Shown here piece by piece: positions 1 through 5,420 of a stretch of 7,979 nt of DNA; the first letter of the stretch is position 1, and each line of letters opens with the position of its first letter. Position numbers and translations under genes: made by a program. Location of the stretch: positions 1 through 7,979 of the forward strand of contig DAHWFG010000065.1 of assembly GCA_027325115.1 (NCBI GenBank), read 5' to 3'. The notes under the pieces are model-generated. The model searched no databases. It saw only the letters and a list, made by a program, of their open reading frames with translations, and was not told the origin of the DNA. The stretch comes from JAKBCQ01 sp021807585 (GTDB lineage: Bacteria > Planctomycetota > Planctomycetia > Isosphaerales > Isosphaeraceae).

Positions 1-2012
1 TAAAAATCGATCAATCCCGCGGGAATCAAGGAACCCGGTTCCGCCGAGGCGACGACCGCGGTCAAAGTCGCGGTTTCGCCGAAGCTCAACGTATCATTTG
101 ATGTTAGTAAACTTAATTGCGTATTCGACGCGACGACAGTCGTCGCGATCGACGCCGACTCGCTCGGGTCGTCGAGCGCGTTCCCCTGATAAACCGCGGT
201 GATCGAATCCACACCGATCGGAATATCGGTACAGTCGCTCAGAATCGCACGTCCCCCTACAAGGGTCGATGAACCGAGAAACGACTTCCCCGTGTAAAAA
301 TCGACCGTTCCGGTCGGATTTGAAGAATTCGCCGCGTCCACCGCGGCCGAAAGCGTCACGGGCTCGCCGAAAACCGCCGAAGAAATCGAAGACGTCACCG
401 TCGTCAAGGTCGCCGCCTTCGCCGCCGACGCCGCTCCGATCGCCGTCAGAACGACGTCGTTGCCATTAACGCCTCCTTGATAGCTGATCTGAAATCCAAC
501 CGACGATCCGGAATTCGTCGGATAAACCACGGCGCCCGCGGGAAGACCGTCGAAGATCCCGTCGACGGCTTTTCCGCTCTGGTTATCGATCACCACGAAC
601 GACGTCCCGGGCGAGGGAACGTAACCCGCGGCGAGCGTCACATCGAGGCCCGCCGAATTGAGGTAAACGCCCCCTAGGCTTATCAGATGACCAAACGTCG
701 ATGCACTATTGAGCTCGACCGACAGGTTCGTCGTTCCATATCCCGGAGTTCCAATGGACAAACCGTCCGCTTGAAGCGCTCCGGCCCCCGCGTTTGCGAA
801 ATCTCCAGGGAAAATCGCCGAGCCCGCCGCGTTGAATGAACCGATCAATCCCGACCCTCCCGCCTCGCCTCCCGGATCGACCGACACCATGGTGTCAGGT
901 AGGTCGGCATTGATATAAAGCAATCCTTGAGAAACTTGGATCCCCGAGTTCGACGCCAATGCGACCGTCGAGCTCAGCGTCATCGACCCGGCGCCTTGTT
1001 TTTCAATCCCGACACCGTTATTTTGATACGCGCCGACTTGATGGAATACCGACGCGTTGAAAACGAGACCGGGGTTCGAACTCCCGTCGCTCGAAACGTA
1101 GATATCGAGCGGCTCCCAAGATAACAGCAGTTCGCCCGAAATCACCGACGAAACCGGAGATGTCGATACATTGATATCGCCGGTCGATAAATCGAGAGCA
1201 CCAGATCCCGTGCGCACGATCCCGCCGTCCAGGCTGAGAGAATAAATCGTCTCGTCGAATCCGTTCAGATCAAGAATCCCATTCATATTTACAATTACAC
1301 TTGGTGATTCATAGATGAATTGATTGGGCGCGAGAGCGATAACTTTCGCCGATCGACCGCCTCCGCCGATCGTTAAATTCGTCAAGTTACCGGTCCCAAA
1401 ACCGGGAGGCTCCCCGTCGTGCTGATCAAGTTCCAAAACCCCCGAGACGACCGAGATCGCGCCGATCGAATCAAAACCTCTTTGAGCGGCCAAGTCCAGC
1501 GTTCCCGAGCCGTCGACCGTCATGTTGAACACTTGATTGTTGAAGGCTTGCGCCGCCGAAGGCGAGTCGAGCATTCCGCTCAGCGTCAAGGTCGTGCCGG
1601 CGCCTACGTCGAACACCCCCGAACCCAGCACGATGTCGTTCGAAATCGTCGACACGCCCGAAGTCGCCGTGTCGGTAACTCCTCCAATCAATGCGAATCC
1701 GTTCCCTGAAATGTCGTATCCAGGCGCCTCAATCGTGATCGAATTGAATGTGAGCGAGGAAGATAAATCATCGATTGACGTCGTTTTTATCGCCGACGCC
1801 GGGAAAACAAGATCGGAACCCCCGGTCGGAATCGACCCGCCCCAATTCGCGGGATCCGACCAGTACGCGTTGGAACCGCCCCCGGTCCAGGCGAAAGTCG
1901 ACGGCGTCGTTCTCGTCTCAAGTCGTTCAATATTCGGTGTTTGAGACCGACGACGTCGTAATCCGAGAACGCGATCCACGCGCGGAGAGCGTCGAGAGAT
2001 GCTTTGACTCAT
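1..2012 (-). CDS. Large surface/extracellular-type protein: LExR leader, autotransporter-like beta-strand repeats and bacterial Ig-like domains (3' end outside window)
   Basis: The frame is open from the ATG at 2012 down to base 1 (670 codons, no stop), so the C-terminus lies outside the window. The start is chosen because AAAAGGA sits 8 bases upstream and an in-frame TGA lies about 70 bases further up with no other ATG between. Residues 1-30 are basic (RRRR at 19-22) with no hydrophobic signal peptide. LETRTTP at 31-37 matches the LExRxxP leader known from many planctomycete secretome-type proteins. WTGGGSNAYW at 42-51 begins a G/S/T/N-rich beta-strand region. Its repeats resemble autotransporter-associated beta-strand repeats (GSGTLDLA near 167, GVLEL near 191, KQGAGSMTLSS near 338). 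FDGLPAGAVV and YQGGVNGNDVVLT (511-523) form the usual end of such a passenger module. Residues about 531-627 are a group-3 bacterial Ig-like domain (PTGTVDFY at 566), and a second starts near 631 (IPAGLIDFY near 663). It is probably structural or adhesive at the cell surface; the ligand is unknown. Confidence 0.88.
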   Translation of the reverse strand, partial: MSQSISRRSPRVDRVLGLRRRRSQTPNIERLETRTTPSTFAWTGGGSNAYWSDPANWGGSIPTGGSDLVFPASAIKTTSIDDLSSSLTFNSITIEAPGYDISGNGFALIGGVTDTATSGVSTISNDIVLGSGVFDVGAGTTLTLSGMLDSPSAAQAFNNQVFNMTVDGSGTLDLAAQRGFDSIGAISVVSGVLELDQHDGEPPGFGTGNLTNLTIGGGGRSAKVIALAPNQFIYESPSVIVNMNGILDLNGFDETIYSLSLDGGIVRTGSGALDLSTGDINVSTSPVSSVISGELLLSWEPLDIYVSSDGSSNPGLVFNASVFHQVGAYQNNGVGIEKQGAGSMTLSSTVALASNSGIQVSQGLLYINADLPDTMVSVDPGGEAGGSGLIGSFNAAGSAIFPGDFANAGAGALQADGLSIGTPGYGTTNLSVELNSASTFGHLISLGGVYLNSAGLDVTLAAGYVPSPGTSFVVIDNQSGKAVDGIFDGLPAGAVVYPTNSGSSVGFQISYQGGVNGNDVVLTAIGAASAAKAATLTTVTSSISSAVFGEPVTLSAAVDAANSSNPTGTVDFYTGKSFLGSSTLVGGRAILSDCTDIPIGVDSITAVYQGNALDDPSESASIATTVVASNTQLSLLTSNDTLSFGETATLTAVVASAEPGSLIPAGLIDF

Positions 2013-2496
2013 TGTTGAAATCCTTTTCAAACTCTGGTTGTCAAACCGTGAACCGAAGGCCGTCCTTGCCCAGCGTCAAAGCGGTCGTTTGAGCCCTCGA
2101 TACCCGATCCCACTTCAGGAATCGTGGAGAAAGCAACTTCAACCTTAGATATCGATGCTCGATTTTCGCAAGCCCATTTTTTGAGAAAACAGATTCGGCG
2201 ATTCAGACCGAGCCGCGACCCTCCGACACCCTCGAATTCAAACTCCAGCCGTTTGTCCGATCGTTTTCCGAAACCATCAACCCGGATCACTGATTACCCC
2301 GCGGATCAAACATAATATTCATAGACGATTGAATTCTAGGTTTGTATGCGCGTTTTGTTTTTTCATCATTCGACATAACTTCGTCGAACTCGGGAGGGTC
2401 GTCGACCGCACCGACGACGCGTCCAACCCGCGCTTAATCCGATTGCAACCGCGCTCGATGGAGCGGACGAACGCCATCCCAATCGCGAACGCCAAG
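2013..2496. other. Intergenic gap, no supportable gene
   Basis: This stretch lies between the start of the LExR protein gene and the stop of the YnfA-type gene, both on the minus strand. Short frames exist (63 aa plus at 2124-2315, 87 aa minus at 2027-2290), but they overlap each other, match no family I recognise and lack clear ribosome binding sites. It presumably contains the promoter of the downstream minus-strand gene; I could not find a convincing -35/-10 pair. A 6-bp inverted repeat (TTCGAC 2369-2374, GTCGAA 2383-2388) is present but has no U-tract on the minus strand. Confidence 0.6.
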
Positions 2497-2823
2497 TCAT
2501 TTCACTCTCGGTCCGTAAAGAATGACGAGCGAACCGACGAGGCAAATCGCGGCGCCCAGCAGATCCCAACGGTCGGGCCGAGTTTTCTCGACCCCCCAAA
2601 GCCAAACGAGCGACGCGACGATGTAAACGCCGCCGTAAGCCGCGTATACGCGACCCGCCTGGGTCGAATCGACCTTCGTGAGCGCGAACGCGAAACACGC
2701 GAGCGCGATCACCCCCGGACCGATCCACAAAGGACTCTTATTCAGCCTGAACCGAGCCCAAAACGCGAAACACCCGCCGATCTCGGCGAACGCCGCGAAC
2801 ACATACCATACGTAGTTTTTCAT
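2497..2823 (-). CDS. ynfA: YnfA/UPF0060 family small membrane protein
   Basis: The product is 108 residues, the normal length for the family, and appears complete. Four hydrophobic helices are visible at about 3-23, 31-50, 60-79 and 86-104. The family signatures are clear: AEIGGCFAFW (13-22), FALTKVDSTQAGR (46-58), the strongly conserved YAAYGGVYI (60-68), and PDRWDLLGAAICLVGS (83-98) ending in YGPR. The family is related to small multidrug resistance (SMR) transporters. The enterobacterial YnfA has been linked to efflux of cationic dyes and drugs, but a transport role here is only inferred by homology. The Glu in the first helix (E14) is at the position where SMR proteins carry their proton/substrate-coupling carboxylate. 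The gene appears monocistronic, with a promoter candidate at 2887-2915. The Shine-Dalgarno is weak (A-rich AAAGAACAAAAGAA upstream). No convincing terminator was seen after the stop. Confidence 0.95.
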   Translation of the reverse strand: MKNYVWYVFAAFAEIGGCFAFWARFRLNKSPLWIGPGVIALACFAFALTKVDSTQAGRVYAAYGGVYIVASLVWLWGVEKTRPDRWDLLGAAICLVGSLVILYGPRVK

Positions 2824-2886
2824 TCGATAATGGATTCTTTTGTTCTTTAGATCATTGAGTGATGTTTATACTTTGGTGATTCGGAG

Positions 2887-2915
2887 ATTGTACCGAACGA
2901 CCGATTCGAACTCAA
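2887..2915 (-). promoter_or_regulatory. Candidate sigma70-type promoter of the ynfA-like gene
   Basis: Reading the minus strand, TTGAGT (2915-2910) and TACAAT (2892-2887) are separated by exactly 17 bases. They match 4 of 6 and 5 of 6 consensus positions. Transcription would begin near 2880, leaving a leader of roughly 55 bases before the ATG at 2823. This is a sequence match only. Confidence 0.45.
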
Positions 2916-2972
2916 ACCGGTATCGGCGGGAGTCGTCGATCTTAAAATGCGCTCGGAGCGGCGTCAAATCGA

Positions 2973-3031
2973 ATTCGACCACGCGCGAACCGCTTTAGAT
3001 TCCGATTCGACCGCGCTAGGACCGCTTTAGA
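2973..3031. repeat. 27-bp direct repeat, two copies
   Basis: Copies lie at 2973-2999 and 3005-3031 (period 32) and agree at 23 of 27 bases. Both begin ATTCGACC and end ACCGCTTTAGA. They sit immediately upstream of the larger repeat array and are not inside a supported gene. Confidence 0.75.
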
Positions 3032-3091
3032 CGACGCCTTCGATACCCCGAACGCCGACCGCGGCGATACCAAGATTGACTCGCTTCTAGT

Positions 3092-3119
3092 CGGTTCTAC
3101 TCGATTCCAGATAGAACCG
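3092..3119 (+). other. Hairpin in repeat copy 1
   Basis: CGGTTCTA (3092-3099) is perfectly complementary to TAGAACCG (3112-3119) across a 12-base loop. This is the longest version (8 bp) of the hairpin found in all repeat copies. It is not followed by a T-tract, so it is not a standard intrinsic terminator. Confidence 0.6.
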
Positions 3120-3211
3120 GGTAAAATCGTTAGAAGACGATCCGGCGCGATCCGCGAAACGAGGTGTGACGGGGTGATCGCTGAAGTCCCCGGCGATACC
3201 AAGTTTGATGC

Positions 3212-3256
3212 GGTTCTACGTGGTTCTACATGGTTCTATGCAATTCCAGATAGAAC
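3212..3256 (+). other. Hairpin in repeat copy 2 with a triplicated 5' arm
   Basis: GGTTCTA occurs three times at 10-base steps (3212, 3222, 3232). The last copy pairs with TAGAAC at 3251-3256 over the same 12-base loop seen in the other copies. The other two could act as alternative 5' arms. On the plus strand the stem can be extended by G-U pairs, which the minus strand would not allow. Confidence 0.5.
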
Positions 3257-3361
3257 TGGGTAAAATCGTGATCAGACAAAAGAGAGCGATCCGCGAATCG
3301 GAGTGTAAGGGGGCGATCGCTGAAGTCCGCGGCGATACCAAGTTTGACTCGCTTCTACCCG

Positions 3362-3385
3362 GTTCTACTCGATTCCAGATAGAAC
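3362..3385 (+). other. Hairpin in repeat copy 3
   Basis: GTTCTA (3362-3367) pairs with TAGAAC (3380-3385) over a 12-base loop. A G-U pair (3361 with 3386) can extend the stem if the plus strand is transcribed. Confidence 0.5.
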
Positions 3386-3395
3386 TTGATAAATC

Positions 3396-3565
3396 GCGTC
3401 TCGGTCAAAGATTCTCAGGAGCTCGACCCGCTTCTCATCCATGCCAACAACAAGGTCACGAAACCCGGTTGCACGATCGATCTCAACAAGAGTATCATGA
3501 TTTAGTCGATTCCCCCCGAGATCGGACGATTCGACCCGGTTTCGCAGGCGCCACGAGGCTCGGCG
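3396..3565 (+). other. Leader region between the repeat array and array gene 1
   Basis: This short stretch links the hairpin repeats to the first array gene. Apart from the weak promoter candidate at 3469-3498 and the GAGG before the start codon, nothing recognisable was found. A 206-aa frame (3205-3825) crosses it, but that frame starts inside the repeats and overlaps the real gene in another frame, so it is not accepted. Confidence 0.5.
3469..3498 (+). promoter_or_regulatory. Weak promoter candidate upstream of the first array gene
   Basis: TTGCAC (3469-3474) and TATCAT (3493-3498) are 18 bases apart. The -10 element matches consensus at 5 of 6 positions, the -35 only at 3 of 6. It would give a leader of about 60 bases before the ATG at 3566 and would leave the upstream repeats untranscribed. 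This is tentative. Confidence 0.2.
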
Positions 3566-5254
3566 ATGTCGTTACTTCAACCTCGCTCGAGTTTGACCCG
3601 CGTTATCGGTTGCACGGCTCTCGTCACGTTACTCTTGGGTTCCAACGCTTCATCTGCATCCGCATCCGACGACCCGATCGGTCGCGAGGATCATCCCGAT
3701 TGGGTTTTGCACTCTCGAATCGTCGATTCCAAGTCGTCTCGACCCGTCGGCGGAGCACAAATCGAAATCGAGTTCAACAACATCGACGATCCATCGAACA
3801 ATCGACCGTTTCGAGATCGCTTTAGAAAAAAACCGACGCGAGACGCGACCGACGAGCGAGGTCGATTCGATTTCACGATCAAAAATTATTATGAAGATCC
3901 ACTTTTATCCATTGACATATCCGTCGAACATCCCGATTTTATCCCATATCAAATATCTATTACAAATCCATTTATCGACGTTAACGAATTTCTTGGTTTG
4001 ATTGCGGATGAATTCCAAGAAATTCGACTTGTTCCCTATGGAGAGATCCGAGGGAGGGTCGTCGATTCCGCGGGATCGCCCGTCTCGGATCTTGAAATCA
4101 AAGCCGCCGGAGCTTCGCGAGAAAACGCCGTCGTCGTCGATATCGAGTCTCTCTACCAAACGAAAACCGAACGCGACGGGTCGTTTCGTCTCGAAGTTCC
4201 TGCGCTCGGTCCGTTAACAATCGTGATCGATTCCAAGCCGTACGCTCCAATCGTGCGATCGATCGCCAAGAATCAACGCGGAGAACTGGGCGACTTCGTC
4301 ATCAACCCGGGGCTCACGATCGAAGGACGAATGATCGACACGGCTGGAAAACCGATCCCGAATCGAAGCGTCTCGATCCGTCCCGCCGAAGATCGGAGCG
4401 CCGATCCCGTCGACCCGAACGCGTTCATGATGATTCAGAATATCATGAATCATCGAACCGTTCTTACAAACGATCGAGGCGAATTCGTCTTCTCTCACAT
4501 GCCGACGGGTGAATTCGAAATCGAGCGTGATTCATCCGACGATGACGAGCGCGATCGATCCGACGCGATGTTGTATTTTCCGGTTCAGATCCATTTGAAA
4601 TCCGATCGTTTGAACTATTCTTGCGTCGTCAACCCGGCGCATTCGGCGATCGTCTCGGGTCGATTCGTCGATAGCGAGGGATCGCCCGTGCATGATGATA
4701 TTCACATTTACGGCATTTATCGTCATTGCGATTTTTCCTCGAAAATCAAATCCGATCGGTCGGGCCTTTTTATGGCGAAAGTTCCCCACGGCGCCGATTG
4801 TGTGTTTATCAATTTTTCCGGCGATTCCTCGAGAGGAATCAAACACCGAAAAAATAAAAGTTCTCCGTATCATTATAGCTCGACGATAGATCTTCCGACT
4901 ATCGAAGGGGATCTTCGCGATTTGGAGGCGATATCGTATCGATCGTCGAGGCTGAGGATAAAAGTGCGAGGGGTCGAATCGGTCGATCTCGATAAAGTCA
5001 AAATATTCGGCGACCGGATCAAATCGGCGAATGTTGAAAATCCTTTCGGGTTCGGATTTCAGATCGAAGGCGATCGATTCGTCTTGATATCCGCCGAATA
5101 CCCCGAAATTTCTTCGATATGCGTCGTACCCGATTGCGATGTGAGGCTCACGGCCGAGGCCGAGGGTTACGAACCCGCGTCAAAAACTGTGAACCTCAAG
5201 GAGGGAGAGTTTCGCGAGATTGAATTCCTGTTGAAGAAGAAGACCAAACGATGA
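3566..5254 (+). CDS. Secreted multi-domain carboxypeptidase-regulatory-like protein, array member 1
   Basis: The product is 562 residues. GAGG lies 7 bases before the ATG. A Sec signal peptide is visible: basic residues R7/R12, hydrophobic core about 13-25, and cleavage likely after ASA (31-33). The mature protein is a chain of beta-sandwich domains of the carboxypeptidase regulatory-like (transthyretin-like) type. Each opens with a GRxxDxxGxPV-like strand: 50-62, 161-173, 253-264 and 364-375. Each closes with a TDxxGxF-like turn: TDERGRF 95-101, TERDGSF 201-207, TNDRGEF 301-307 and SDRSGLF 396-402. The spacing is therefore near 100 residues. A fifth, more divergent domain ends in CDVRLTAEAEGYEPASK and a basic tail (LLKKKTKR). 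No metallopeptidase zinc motif, other catalytic motif, membrane anchor or sorting signal was seen, so this is the accessory fold alone. It is probably periplasmic or extracellular and binding or structural. It heads a run of three paralogues. Residues about 105-145 are encoded by an unusually AT-rich stretch, explained by many Tyr, Ile, Phe and Asn codons. Confidence 0.9.
   Translation: MSLLQPRSSLTRVIGCTALVTLLLGSNASSASASDDPIGREDHPDWVLHSRIVDSKSSRPVGGAQIEIEFNNIDDPSNNRPFRDRFRKKPTRDATDERGRFDFTIKNYYEDPLLSIDISVEHPDFIPYQISITNPFIDVNEFLGLIADEFQEIRLVPYGEIRGRVVDSAGSPVSDLEIKAAGASRENAVVVDIESLYQTKTERDGSFRLEVPALGPLTIVIDSKPYAPIVRSIAKNQRGELGDFVINPGLTIEGRMIDTAGKPIPNRSVSIRPAEDRSADPVDPNAFMMIQNIMNHRTVLTNDRGEFVFSHMPTGEFEIERDSSDDDERDRSDAMLYFPVQIHLKSDRLNYSCVVNPAHSAIVSGRFVDSEGSPVHDDIHIYGIYRHCDFSSKIKSDRSGLFMAKVPHGADCVFINFSGDSSRGIKHRKNKSSPYHYSSTIDLPTIEGDLRDLEAISYRSSRLRIKVRGVESVDLDKVKIFGDRIKSANVENPFGFGFQIEGDRFVLISAEYPEISSICVVPDCDVRLTAEAEGYEPASKTVNLKEGEFREIEFLLKKKTKR
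5161..5209 (+). repeat. Conserved C-terminal module block, copy in array gene 1
   Basis: This coding segment (EGYEPxSxxVNLKEGE) matches 7033-7081 in array gene 2 at 43 of 49 bases, including an identical 20-base run from GTGAACC to GGGAGA. The rest of the two genes is far more divergent. Confidence 0.8.
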
Positions 5255-5349
5255 AATGCATCACGATTCATTCGATTAACGATCGACGATGGATCCCGAA
5301 CGAGATCGATTACGCTGAGGAAAAGATCGCGGGGGACGGAAAAGCAAGG

Positions 5350-5420
5350 ATCGGATCAATCGACTCACGGAGGTTCAACGATGATATCGGATCAATCGAC
5401 TCACGGAGGTTCAACGATGA
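5350..5420 (+). repeat. Perfect 36-bp tandem duplication spanning the start of array gene 2
   Basis: The unit at 5350-5385 is repeated from 5386; 35 bases are identical before the sequence diverges at 5421. Each copy contains ACGGAGG and an ATG 7 bases after the GGAGG (ATGs at 5381 and 5417). Because 36 is a multiple of three, the two start codons are in the same frame. Confidence 0.95.
5369..5419 (+). promoter_or_regulatory. Duplicated ribosome binding sites and start codons of array gene 2
   Basis: GGAGG occurs at 5369-5373 and 5405-5409, each followed after 7 bases by ATG (5381 and 5417). Both are strong initiation sites. The downstream one is preferred because it places the basic n-region and hydrophobic core at normal signal-peptide positions. 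The upstream one would add 12 polar residues. Confidence 0.75.

Larger units (their letters stand above)
2824..3061. other. Left part of divergent intergenic region
   Basis: No gene is supported here. It carries the leader and promoter of the minus-strand ynfA-like gene at its left end and a short direct repeat at 2973-3031. An 86-aa minus-strand frame (2942-3202) crosses it and runs into the larger repeats, but it has no recognisable domain and is judged to be chance. Confidence 0.6.
3062..3395. repeat. Intergenic tandem repeat (two full copies and one partial) with a conserved hairpin
   Basis: Copies begin with CGGCGATACCAAG at 3062, 3191 and 3330, so the periods are 129 and 139 bp; the third copy fades after about 3395. 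The first 56 bases of copies 1 and 3 differ at only 3 positions. Each full copy ends with a GATCGCTGAAGTCC block. Every copy contains a short inverted repeat, GTTCTA...TAGAAC, with a 12-base loop ending in ATTCCAGA. The extra 10 bases of copy 2 come from amplification of a GGTTCTA unit. One plus-strand frame reads a similar peptide across copies 1 and 2, but it meets a stop in copy 2 and the 139-bp step is not a multiple of three, so the repeat is not a coding module. It could be a dispersed genomic repeat or a leader element for the downstream array. Confidence 0.85.

Noticed and set aside
1419..2092. Several plus-strand frames of 96-135 aa
   Set aside because: They are antisense to the minus-strand LExR/beta-strand/Ig-like gene, which is continuously open and carries recognisable domains.
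2027..2290. 87-aa minus-strand frame directly upstream of the LExR gene
   Set aside because: No recognisable domain, no good ribosome binding site, and it overlaps an equally unconvincing plus-strand frame; more likely promoter/leader DNA.
2369..2388. Inverted repeat TTCGAC/GTCGAA as a terminator of the ynfA-like gene
   Set aside because: The stem is only 6 bp and the minus-strand sequence after it is A-rich rather than U-rich; the nearby T-run lies on the plus strand, where no gene needs terminating.
2942..3202. 86-aa minus-strand frame in the divergent intergenic region
   Set aside because: It is composed of the 27-bp repeat and the first copies of the larger repeat, with no family resemblance and no clear ribosome binding site.
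3062..3395. CRISPR array
   Set aside because: The conserved unit is about 130 bp with few copies, and there are no uniform unique spacers between short repeats.
3602..3613. Lipoprotein signal (VIGC) in array member 1
   Set aside because: The Cys at residue 16 comes before, not after, the hydrophobic core, so it is misplaced for a lipobox; an ASA cleavage site follows the core instead.
3205..3825. 206-aa plus-strand frame upstream of array gene 1
   Set aside because: It starts inside the repeat array, has no recognisable domain and overlaps the well-supported gene at 3566 in a different frame; its similarity to itself comes from the DNA repeats.
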